Shown here: piece by piece, positions 7,469 through 15,040 of the stretch
Layout of the letters: every line of letters begins with the position of its first letter
How positions within the stretch are numbered: the stretch's first letter is position 1
Source: Acidobacteriota bacterium
GTDB lineage: Bacteria; Acidobacteriota; Terriglobia; Bryobacterales; Bryobacteraceae
Direction: 5' to 3'
DNA: 64,000 bases
Assembly (NCBI GenBank): GCA_018268935.1
Contig: JAFDVS010000015.1
Span: forward strand, 25,380 to 89,379
Position numbers and translations under genes: made by a program
The notes under the pieces: model-generated
Database searches by the model: none
What the model saw: only the letters and a program-made list of their open reading frames with translations
What the model was told of the DNA's origin: nothing

Positions 7469-10400
7469 CTACGGCGCGAAGAATGAGCGCACCAGGAACG
7501 CCGCCATCTGGGCCCGCGTCGTGGGGCTTTCCGGACAGTACTGGCTGGAGCTGCAGCCGAGCGTGACGCCCAGTTCCCGCATCTTCTGGATGGAGGGGTA
7601 GAACACGCTGTTGGTATCGACGTCGTTGAAGCTGAAGGCGGTAGGGAATGGGAACGCCTGCGACGGAGCCACCGCCAGCTTTCCACGCACCAGGAACGCT
7701 GCCATCTGCGCGCGCGTGACCGGTTCACCGGGACAATACGTGGTGGTAGTGCAGCCCGCCGTGATGCCGAGTTCACGAAGCTTCTGGATATAGCGGAACT
7801 GCGGGTGACCGGTGGAAACGTCCGTGAAATAGGGTGTCCCGGAATTAGTGAAGGAATCGCTGCCAAGAACGGATCGCACCAGGAACACCGCCATCTGTCC
7901 GCGCGTGATGAGATCGTCCGGGCAGTACGTGGTGGCCGTGCAGCCTTGCGTAATACCGTTGGTCTTCATCAGGGAGATAAAGGAGAAGAAGGGATTGGTG
8001 GTGGGCACGTCGGTGAACGGCGCAACTGGATTGCCCGCCGCGGCCTGCGCGAAAACAACGCGATGGCCCGCCACCACGACACTCCCTACACGCGGAACAG
8101 TCTCGGTGTTCTGCTGGATCGTGAACGAGATGTTGGCGCTGCCGGAGGCGACATTGGGCGAGGCGAAGCTGATCCAATCGGTGGGGATGACACTGCTCCA
8201 GGGACAGGAGAAGGGGGCCGTGACATTCACCGTCACCTGACCGCTGGTGGCGGGCACGTCGAAGGCTTGATTGGAGAGCGCGTAGCTGCAGGCAGGTTGC
8301 GTTTCCGAGCCAAAGAGCGTGGTGACCAGGGAATTGTCCGTGGCCTGAGAATCGTAGGTGTCGCTGATGGCGGAAAGACTGATCTGCTGCGCCACGCCAG
8401 GAAACGCGTTCGCCGTGGGACGAAGTGTCGTCCGGACCTCGATGCCCGCGCCTGGGGTGAGTTGGGGGATGTCGACGCGATAAGAATTACCGGTGGTGGA
8501 ACAGGTCACACCCGTCGCGAAGCAGCTCAGCGCCAGCAGCCCGTTCGGCAGGATGCCACGAATGGTGACGTGTTCGGCCGATTCCGGGCCCCGGTTCACC
8601 ACGCGCTGGATGAGATCGAAATCCTGGGTGTTGACGAAGCTCGGCGAAAAGGTGTCCTGGAAGACTTGCAGCCGGCTGTTGGAAAGCTTCAGGATCAGGC
8701 TGTCCTGGGGATTCTTGAAGGGAAGAATTGGCGGCGCCGCTGTTACAGGCAGGCGGATGCCGGAAGAGGCTCCGCCGGTGAGAAACACATTGGCCTTGGA
8801 GTCGAGGACTACGGTGAAGCGGTCACCGTCATTGACCCCGTCGGCAAACCACGACCCCAGCAGCGACAAGCCGTTGGAGGAGAGGCGTAGCAGGTAGGCT
8901 GCCCGATCCGTAGGCGTGATCAGCGGGCCGGTGGATGGGAAGTTCAGGGATCGCGTGACGCCGGCCAGGAACGCCTCCCCGAGTGAATTGACAAAGACGG
9001 ATTGGCCGACATCGTCGCGCGACCCGCCAAGGTAAGTCGAGTACAGCAGGCTCGTACCGGAAGGGTTCAATTTCAATGCGAACGCGTCGCCGTTTGGCCC
9101 ACCGTTCTGATTGCCGCCAAAAGCGATCTGAAGGGAAGCGGCGACAGGGAAATTGGTGGATGTCGTATTCCCGGTCACGTAGGAGTTGCCGCTGGAATCG
9201 ACCCGTATGCCCCGGCCGATTTCCGTGCCGTTGCCGCCAATGCAGGTGATCCATTGCGCGCCATCTCCATTGCTCTTCCACTTGATGACCACGAGATCGT
9301 TGCCATCGAGTGAGCCAATGGTGGGACCGGCGGCAATCGAAGCGCAGGTGGCGCGCCCGGTAAGGAACGGATTCCCTTCTTTGTCGGTGGCGATCCCGTA
9401 GGCCTGCTCCGTCCCTTCTCCGCCGAAATAGGTGGAATACAAGACCGCGCCGCCGGGGTGGATCTTCACCAGGAACATATCGTCGCCGCCGGCGAACGAG
9501 CCTTGGCGGGGAGTACGCGTGGGGAAATTGGTGGATGAAGTGTAACCGGTGTAGTAGGCGGCCCCATTGGCATCCAGGGCCACGGCAGTGCCAAACTCCT
9601 GGCTGCTTCCGCCGAGATAGGTCATCAGCGGCGGCAGGAAGCCAGAGGGCGTCATTCGCAGTGCCAACGCATCGCCATTGCCGCCGTAGTTGCTTTGAAA
9701 GGAGGCACTGTCAACGTTGAGATCGGTGGAATAGGTGGTGGCGATGATGCTCGAATAGCCGTCCGGGTCGACGGCAATTCCCGCGGCTTCATCGTTTCCA
9801 GCGCCACCTATATAGGTGGAGAACACCAGGTTCCCCGACGGGTTCACCCGGGCCAGAAAAATGTCGACGTTGCCGGAGTTGTAATCGCGGAAGGGTGACC
9901 CTGCGACAGGGAAGTCGAGAGAATTGGTGCGGCCGGTATAGTAAAGGTCCCCGGCGGCATCGGCCCCGGCGCCAACAGCGGTGTCTGCGTTTAGTCCTCC
10001 GTGGAAGATGTGGTAGGAAATGACCGGGTCAATCAGGAGCGGGAGGGAAGGCTCGTAGGAAGGGAGGTCGAACGATACCTCAGTGGCGGAAACGAGCCGG
10101 AAGGAAACAGGCACCGGGCGGTTGTTCTGGTAAGCGCGGGGAGCGCGGTGGCGGAATTCCCCGGAAGAAGATCGCAGAATGAGGTCGCCATTAGGGGACA
10201 GGAAGGGGGTAGCGTCAGGGAAGGCGAGGCGGATGAGGGCAGGATTGGCATGTGCTGCCAAGTTAAATCGATACTCGATTCTATGGTCCGCCCCCCTCAC
10301 CTCCATGTCTATCCCTTCATACACGCCCTTCCGCACCACGCTCCCGTATTGCGGAATCCCCGCCTGCCACTTCCTCTTATCCTTCCCAATAAAATAGCTG

Positions 10401-10723
10401 CTTACCCCAGGCAGTTTCTGCACCCCTTGCCAGTGCTGGTTCGCCCCGGCGCCCACCAGATGGAAGCGGGAAACATCGCCCGGCGCCCCGCACACCACTT
10501 CATCGCTGGTGAGAAAAATGCGGAAGCTTCCGGCCCGGGCCACAAACTCCACCGACGGATGCGTCTGCCTTCGATTCGGCTCAAACGGAAACGGAGTCCG
10601 CCCCAGAGCGTCCACGAAGGCCGGCGGCAGATTACCGGAAGACCCGGAAGAGGCCAAAACCGGACCAGACGCGCCAAAACAGAAGAGAGCAAAAATGGTG
10701 TGGCGAAGGAAACTGAATTGCAG
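7469..10723 (-). CDS. Secreted SBBP beta-propeller protein with DUF11-, BACON-like and three SLH domains
   Basis: About 1084 residues. The first standard start is TTG at 10657, but the frame continues upstream without a stop and encodes a convincing signal peptide (HTIFALFCFGASGPVLA) before residue ASSGSSG. The best start is a CTG at 10723, 8 nt after AAAGGAG. The body has an N-terminal beta region, then many SBBP-type repeats (STYIGGAGNDEAAGIAVDP, YSTYLGGSRDDVGQSVFV). A DUF11-like domain follows (VVNRGPESAEHVTIRGILP), then a BACON-like domain (PWSSVIPTDWISF). Three C-terminal S-layer homology repeats each carry a Cys pair (GITQGCTATTYCPDD, GITAGCTTTTYCPGE, GVTLGCSSSQYCPES). The SLH repeats suggest cell-surface anchoring. 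The gene ends 3 bp from the convergent HNH gene and is divergent from the merR-type gene. Confidence 0.85.
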   Translation of the reverse strand: MQFSFLRHTIFALFCFGASGPVLASSGSSGNLPPAFVDALGRTPFPFEPNRRQTHPSVEFVARAGSFRIFLTSDEVVCGAPGDVSRFHLVGAGANQHWQGVQKLPGVSSYFIGKDKRKWQAGIPQYGSVVRKGVYEGIDMEVRGADHRIEYRFNLAAHANPALIRLAFPDATPFLSPNGDLILRSSSGEFRHRAPRAYQNNRPVPVSFRLVSATEVSFDLPSYEPSLPLLIDPVISYHIFHGGLNADTAVGAGADAAGDLYYTGRTNSLDFPVAGSPFRDYNSGNVDIFLARVNPSGNLVFSTYIGGAGNDEAAGIAVDPDGYSSIIATTYSTDLNVDSASFQSNYGGNGDALALRMTPSGFLPPLMTYLGGSSQEFGTAVALDANGAAYYTGYTSSTNFPTRTPRQGSFAGGDDMFLVKIHPGGAVLYSTYFGGEGTEQAYGIATDKEGNPFLTGRATCASIAAGPTIGSLDGNDLVVIKWKSNGDGAQWITCIGGNGTEIGRGIRVDSSGNSYVTGNTTSTNFPVAASLQIAFGGNQNGGPNGDAFALKLNPSGTSLLYSTYLGGSRDDVGQSVFVNSLGEAFLAGVTRSLNFPSTGPLITPTDRAAYLLRLSSNGLSLLGSWFADGVNDGDRFTVVLDSKANVFLTGGASSGIRLPVTAAPPILPFKNPQDSLILKLSNSRLQVFQDTFSPSFVNTQDFDLIQRVVNRGPESAEHVTIRGILPNGLLALSCFATGVTCSTTGNSYRVDIPQLTPGAGIEVRTTLRPTANAFPGVAQQISLSAISDTYDSQATDNSLVTTLFGSETQPACSYALSNQAFDVPATSGQVTVNVTAPFSCPWSSVIPTDWISFASPNVASGSANISFTIQQNTETVPRVGSVVVAGHRVVFAQAAAGNPVAPFTDVPTTNPFFSFISLMKTNGITQGCTATTYCPDDLITRGQMAVFLVRSVLGSDSFTNSGTPYFTDVSTGHPQFRYIQKLRELGITAGCTTTTYCPGEPVTRAQMAAFLVRGKLAVAPSQAFPFPTAFSFNDVDTNSVFYPSIQKMRELGVTLGCSSSQYCPESPTTRAQMAAFLVRSFFAP

Positions 10724-10811
10724 GACGATAGCTCCTTTCGAAGGTAAGACACGCAGATCGACGGGAGAGATAACTTCTTACTACTCTATCGGAAAAAGAC
10801 CGAAATGGGAA

Positions 10812-10840
10812 CGGGAAACCCTGTCGGGACGGGGTTCCCG
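10812..10840. promoter_or_regulatory. Imperfect inverted repeat between divergent genes, possible MerR-type operator
   Basis: CGGGAAACCC at 10812-10821 pairs with GGGGTTCCCG at 10831-10840 with one mismatch in ten. It lies in the 195-bp divergent region between the SBBP protein and the MerR-family regulator, 14 bp upstream of a TTGACA hexamer. There is no T tract on either side, so it is not an intrinsic terminator. Its use as an operator is an inference. Confidence 0.35.
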
Positions 10841-10853
10841 GCAACCTCCCCTA

Positions 10854-10881
10854 TTGACACAAACAACATTTCGGATAAGAA
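10854..10881 (+). promoter_or_regulatory. Probable sigma70-type promoter for the MerR-family gene
   Basis: A perfect TTGACA sits at 10854-10859. The best -10 match is TAAGAA at 10876-10881 after 16 bp; only three of its six bases fit TATAAT, so the -10 is weak. A purine-rich AACGGGAGAGG ribosome site precedes the ATG at 10919. Confidence 0.45.
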
Positions 10882-10918
10882 TTGTTAGGCCGAGACATAA
10901 AAACGGGAGAGGTGTCTG

Positions 10919-11437
10919 ATGTTCAAAACAAAAAAGACCAAACTTGATACGGACCTGACCGCCCGTACATACACCAGCAGCGATGTAGCGCGGCTCGGAG
11001 GTGTCAGCCTGCGCCAGCTTCAGTGGTGGGATGAGCGGAAAGTCGTGTCCCCGCGCCATGAGGGACACAAACGAATTTACTCGAGCGAAGAAGTGGTGGA
11101 GATTTCCGTGATCTCCGAATTGCGCCGGAAGGGTTTCTCGCTGCAGAAGATCCGGCGGGTGCTCCGTTTCCTGCAACGCGAGATGGGCAAGCGGCTCAGC
11201 GACGTCATGAGTCAGGATTCCGCCCTCCATCTGGTAACCGACGGGAAGGCCCTTTACCTGGAAGATTCCAACGACAAGATTGTGGATATCCTGAAAAACG
11301 CCCGCCAGCCGATGTTTCTGGTATGCGTCACCGATCAGGTCAAGCGGATCAATGCGGCCACGCGGCCGGCGGCGCCCCGCAAGCCCGTACGGGCCGAGCA
11401 GGCGGCGATGCCAATGCGCAAGAGCCGCGCGGTCTAG
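10919..11437 (+). CDS. MerR-family transcriptional regulator
   Basis: A 172-residue DNA-binding protein. Residues about 20-90 form the winged-helix MerR domain: YTSSDVARLGGVSLRQLQWW, then DERKVVSPRHEGHKRIYSSE, then EVVEISVISELRRKGFSLQK, which is the usual helix-turn-helix, wing and second helical pair. The C-terminal part (LHLVTDGKALYLEDSNDKIV and a basic tail) lacks conserved metal-binding Cys and shows no known effector domain, so the signal is unknown. Similar MlrA/CarA-like regulators bind spaced promoters and distort them. Its own promoter region holds a strong -35 and an inverted repeat, which suggests autoregulation or control of the divergent SBBP gene. The S41 protease gene follows after 81 bp and may be independent. 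Confidence 0.87.
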   Translation: MFKTKKTKLDTDLTARTYTSSDVARLGGVSLRQLQWWDERKVVSPRHEGHKRIYSSEEVVEISVISELRRKGFSLQKIRRVLRFLQREMGKRLSDVMSQDSALHLVTDGKALYLEDSNDKIVDILKNARQPMFLVCVTDQVKRINAATRPAAPRKPVRAEQAAMPMRKSRAV

Positions 11438-11518
11438 CTCATCCCCTTGTAACGCGGCCGAGCCGCCGGAACCCCAAAACCACTGCGATATACTGGAAAA
11501 GGGCTGGGAGGCCTAGCT

Positions 11519-13102
11519 GTGTCCGATAACCGCCGATTCTCCTTCTTATTTCTGTGCCTGATTCTTTGCGGTACGTTCCTGGGAGGGGTGTTCGGTCCCG
11601 GTGTTACCGGCGTATCGGCCGCCACGGGCGATGAAGACGAGATCAACTCCAGCATCAAGTCTTTCACCAAGCTCTTCCAGGTGGTGGAGGAGAATTTCGC
11701 GGACAAAGTGACCCCGGATAAGGCGATCTACAAGGGCGCCATTCCGGGGATGCTCAAAACTCTCGATCCCCACTCGTCCTTCTTCGATCCCCGCGATTTC
11801 CAGATTCTGCGCGAAGACCAGCGCGGTGCCTATTTCGGCGTCGGCATGACCGTGTCGGAACGCAACCGCCGTACCATCGTGATCGCCCCGTTCCCGGGAT
11901 CGCCGGCCTACAAGGCGGGCATCCGCCCCGGCGACACTATCATTGATGTCAACGGGAAGCGCACCGACAACCTCACCAGTACCGAAGTCGCCGACCTGCT
12001 CCGCGGTCCCCGTGGAACGGCCGTCAAGGTGACAGTCGGGCGCGAAGGCGTGGAAAAGCCGCTGGTGTTCGATATTATCCGCGATGAGATTCCTCGCAAG
12101 AGCGTCGAAAGCGCCATCTGGGTCAAGCCCGGAATTGCGCACCTCGATATCCAGTCCTTTAATGAAAACACCAGCCGGGAAGTGGAAGAGAACCTCCGCG
12201 CCCTCGGTGAGGAAAACATCAAAGGTCTCATTCTGGACCTGCGTGACAATCCCGGTGGGTTGTTAAACGAGGGCGTAGCCGTGGCCGGCCGTTTCCTGAC
12301 CAAGGGTCAACTGGTGGTTTCCCACAAAGGCCGCTCTTCACCGGAAAAGCCTTATTATGCGGGCCGCGGCTCCAGCGGGCGGGATTATCCCATCGTGGTG
12401 CTGATCAACCGTTATTCGGCTTCGGCCGCGGAGATCGTTTCCGGCGCCTTGCAGGATCACGACCGGGCCTGGATTCTCGGTGAAAACAGCTTCGGCAAAG
12501 GCTTGGTGCAGACCGTGTATCCGCTGGTGGAAAACACCGGCCTCGCGCTCACCACGGCCAAATATTACACCCCCAGCGGACGGCTCATTCAGCGCGATTA
12601 TTCGCAGGGTTCTTTCCTCGATTACTACAACAAGAAGGATTTGAATACCCAGAATCCGCTGGATATGAAGACCACCGATGCCGGCCGGCAGGTGTTCGGC
12701 GGCGGCGGAATTGCTCCCGATGAAAAGTACACCCTGCCCAAGTTCAATCGCTTCCAGAGCGAGATGTATCGCCGCTTTTCCTTCTTCAGTTTCTCTTCGC
12801 GCTACTTCAGCACGCACGAAGCGAAGCTCTCCAAGGAATGGAATCCCGATGAGAACACGCTCAATGAGTTCCACCAGTACCTGGTGAAGGAAGGCGTGCA
12901 GTTCAGCGAAGGCGAGTTCGCCGAGAACCGCGACTGGCTCAAGCAGCAGATCAAACGCGAGCTGTTCATTACGGCCTTTAGCCAGGAAGAATCGCGCAAG
13001 CTTACCGTGGAAACCGACCCGGTGGTATTGAAGGCAATCGAGTCGCTGGCGGACGCGAAAAAGCTCCTCGAAACGGCGAAGAAACTGGTCGTCCAGCGCT
13101 AG
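11519..13102 (+). CDS. S41-family C-terminal processing peptidase (CtpA/Prc-like)
   Basis: A 527-residue protein starting at GTG. Residues about 6-35 are a signal peptide or membrane anchor (FSFLFLCLILCGTFLGGVFG). A PDZ domain follows at about 100-190 (GAYFGVGMTVSERNRRTIVI, SPAYKAGIRPGDTIIDVNG). The protease domain shows DIQSFNENTSREVEENL, GLILDLRDNPGGLLNEGV, the serine region NRYSASAAEIVSG (S300/S302) and the general base K327 in SFGKG. Such Ser-Lys proteases act in the periplasm and cut exported proteins near C-terminal hydrophobic tails. A C-terminal extension of about 130 residues past the protease core is helical. It is followed after 51 bp by the Fe-S gene pair, which may share its transcript. 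Confidence 0.94.
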   Translation: MSDNRRFSFLFLCLILCGTFLGGVFGPGVTGVSAATGDEDEINSSIKSFTKLFQVVEENFADKVTPDKAIYKGAIPGMLKTLDPHSSFFDPRDFQILREDQRGAYFGVGMTVSERNRRTIVIAPFPGSPAYKAGIRPGDTIIDVNGKRTDNLTSTEVADLLRGPRGTAVKVTVGREGVEKPLVFDIIRDEIPRKSVESAIWVKPGIAHLDIQSFNENTSREVEENLRALGEENIKGLILDLRDNPGGLLNEGVAVAGRFLTKGQLVVSHKGRSSPEKPYYAGRGSSGRDYPIVVLINRYSASAAEIVSGALQDHDRAWILGENSFGKGLVQTVYPLVENTGLALTTAKYYTPSGRLIQRDYSQGSFLDYYNKKDLNTQNPLDMKTTDAGRQVFGGGGIAPDEKYTLPKFNRFQSEMYRRFSFFSFSSRYFSTHEAKLSKEWNPDENTLNEFHQYLVKEGVQFSEGEFAENRDWLKQQIKRELFITAFSQEESRKLTVETDPVVLKAIESLADAKKLLETAKKLVVQR

Positions 13103-13153
13103 CCGGCAGGGCCCGCGGAGAGGTCTCCGAACTGCGATAAGATATTAGGGCCC

Positions 13154-14002
13154 ATGAAGATCAACCCGAACAAGTGCGTTGCTTGCGGCAATTGCACCTA
13201 TGTATGCCCGATGGGCGCGATCTACATTGATCCAACCATCCGCCGCGCCACCATCAATCGCGATGAATGCGTGGAATGCTATAGCTGCTACAACGGGCTC
13301 AGCCAGGAGCATCTGAATCCGGTGGTGGTCCGCACCATCCGCAAAGTATTCCAGATGATGCGGCTGAGATTCGACCCCGAGCCCGATGTTTGCCCGACGG
13401 CAGCCTTCGAGCCGGACGAACTCAGTTGGCCGCGTGTCGTAAGGCGTGCCTTCAGTGATCCGCGTGTGCCCCATGAATCGACCGGCGTGCAGGGCCGCGG
13501 CACCGAGGAAGTGAAAACCAACGATGTCAGCGGGCGCGTGAAGGTGGGCGAAGTCGGGTTCACCATCGAGTTCGGCAGGCCCGGCCTGGGCGCACGCTTC
13601 CGCGAGATCGAGAAGATGTCCACTGCGCTGGCCCGCCTGGGGGTTCACTTCGAGAAGAAGAATCCGGTCACTACCCTGATGACGGACACCACCACCGGCA
13701 AGATCCGCGAGGACATCCTCGACGAAAAAGTGCTGTCCGCCATTCTCGAAATCAAAACCAACGTCGAGCGCACGGAGGAGATTATCCGTGCCGTGTGGGA
13801 GGTGGAGAAGCAGATCGAAACCGTCGTCACCATCGGCGTCGGCACGCGTTGCGATGAGCAAGGCGAGGAACACGTGGTGGCGCCCATTCTGGAAAAACTC
13901 GGCTACAAGCTCCACCGCGCGAAAACAAATATTGGATTGGGCAAGGTGGTGAACGAGCCGGCAGCCGTTCAGGAAACCGTGGGAACAGGAGCCTCCCGAT
14001 GA
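13154..14002 (+). CDS. Two-cluster 4Fe-4S ferredoxin-like protein of unknown function
   Basis: A 282-residue protein. The N-terminus carries C8xxC11xxC14xxxC18P, a complete 4Fe-4S motif, followed by C39xxC42xxC45 and C80P, which can hold a second cluster. From about residue 100 there is a conserved-looking alpha/beta domain (GRVKVGEVGFTIEFGRPGLG, ALARLGVHFEKKNPVTTLM, TVVTIGVGTRCDEQGEE) that I cannot assign to a named family. There is no signal peptide, so it should be cytoplasmic. Its last codon overlaps the next gene by ATGA. Redox partnership with the downstream Cys-rich protein is inferred from this coupling. It could be an electron-transfer or maturation subunit of an uncharacterised metalloenzyme. 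Confidence 0.8.
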   Translation: MKINPNKCVACGNCTYVCPMGAIYIDPTIRRATINRDECVECYSCYNGLSQEHLNPVVVRTIRKVFQMMRLRFDPEPDVCPTAAFEPDELSWPRVVRRAFSDPRVPHESTGVQGRGTEEVKTNDVSGRVKVGEVGFTIEFGRPGLGARFREIEKMSTALARLGVHFEKKNPVTTLMTDTTTGKIREDILDEKVLSAILEIKTNVERTEEIIRAVWEVEKQIETVVTIGVGTRCDEQGEEHVVAPILEKLGYKLHRAKTNIGLGKVVNEPAAVQETVGTGASR

Positions 14003-14676
14003 CGAATACACTGCACCGCTTCGGCGAAGCCGCAACATTTTACGATGACTTTGTTGTATTCGCCATCCCCAGCCGGGGCAAGAACGACAAAGGCTGTTTG
14101 CCGAAGCTGAAGGAATTCCTCCGCATGGCGGTTTCCTTTAAGCCCGTGAATCTCGGCGATGCCTCGCACGGCGGCGCCCTGCGCCCGAGCCGCGAGATGA
14201 GCCCCACGTCGCATTGGAACCGCGATATGACGCCGGATTTCGAAGCCGTGATCAACGGCGTGGATACGCCCACCACCGTGGCCGCCGTTTTCGACAGCCG
14301 CGTCAATGCCGAGGAGTTCGTCAAGGCCGTCAAGAAGGCTGATCTCGGACTGTGCATCAACATCTCCACCTCGATTGACGGGGCCGAGCAGTGCTGCTTC
14401 GCCGCTGGAATCCCCCGTCACAGCGTTGGCTATTCGCTAGGCTTCGAAGGCAAAACGGAGAAACTTCCCAACACGCAGGTGCTGATGCTCAGCACGATGT
14501 GCGGGCACGGCATGATCAGCCACAGCATGGCCAAGAAAATGATCGACTGGGTGAAGGAAGGCCGGCGCACACCGGAAGAAGCGGTCACCTACATGGCCCG
14601 GTTCTGCTCCTGCGGCGTGTACAATCCTTCGCGCGCCAAGCGCATTCTGGAAGATGCTCGCGGCACCATGAAATAA
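13999..14676 (+). CDS. Cys-rich protein partnered with the 4Fe-4S protein, unknown function
   Basis: A 225-residue protein translationally coupled (ATGA overlap) to the ferredoxin-like gene. I do not recognise the family. It has notable clustered Cys and His residues: a Cys near residue 33 (NDKGCLPKL), one in LGLCINIS, a CC pair in GAEQCCFAAG, MCGHGMISHSM near residue 167, and RFCSCGVYNPSRA near residue 205. The last two motifs look like a metal- or cluster-binding site. It has no signal peptide and no membrane segment. Together with the upstream two-cluster ferredoxin it may form a small Fe-S enzyme; no substrate can be inferred. Confidence 0.78.
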   Translation: MTNTLHRFGEAATFYDDFVVFAIPSRGKNDKGCLPKLKEFLRMAVSFKPVNLGDASHGGALRPSREMSPTSHWNRDMTPDFEAVINGVDTPTTVAAVFDSRVNAEEFVKAVKKADLGLCINISTSIDGAEQCCFAAGIPRHSVGYSLGFEGKTEKLPNTQVLMLSTMCGHGMISHSMAKKMIDWVKEGRRTPEEAVTYMARFCSCGVYNPSRAKRILEDARGTMK

Positions 14677-14680
14677 GGCG

Positions 14681-15040
14681 ATGCCGACCGAACGCGAGGA
14701 GATGATTGTCCGCAAACTGCGGGAGATCTGCCTGGCGCTTCCCGAAGCTAAGGAAACGGTCACCTGGGATCATCCGAACTACCGCGTCGCTGACAAGATC
14801 TTCTGCATCATGGGCGGCTACGAGGGCACTCCGAACATCACCGTCAAGGTGGGCAAGCCGTTGCTGGAAGTGTTTCTCAAAGACCCGCGATTCGTACTCG
14901 CATCCCACATCGGCAAACACGGATGGGTGTCGATGCAGGTTGCCAAAGGCAGGCTCAACTGGAGCGAGATTGCTTCGTTGTGCCGCGACAGCTACCGGCG
15001 GGTGGCGCCGGCGCGGCTGGTGAAGCAACTGGATTCCTAG
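14681..15040 (+). CDS. MmcQ/YjbR-family protein
   Basis: A 119-residue protein with the YjbR fold pattern: an N-terminal helix (LREICLALPEAKETVTWDHP), a beta region (YRVADKIFCIMGG, NITVKVG) and the C-terminal HGWVSMQVAKGRLNWSEIAS followed by a helix with SYRRVAPARLVKQL. The family has a double-wing motif related to DNA-binding folds, but its role is unknown. Length matches the family. It starts 4 bp after the Cys-rich gene with AAGG as ribosome site, so it probably belongs to the same transcript. Its end overlaps the convergent TPR gene by 4 bp (CTAG). Confidence 0.87.
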   Translation: MPTEREEMIVRKLREICLALPEAKETVTWDHPNYRVADKIFCIMGGYEGTPNITVKVGKPLLEVFLKDPRFVLASHIGKHGWVSMQVAKGRLNWSEIASLCRDSYRRVAPARLVKQLDS

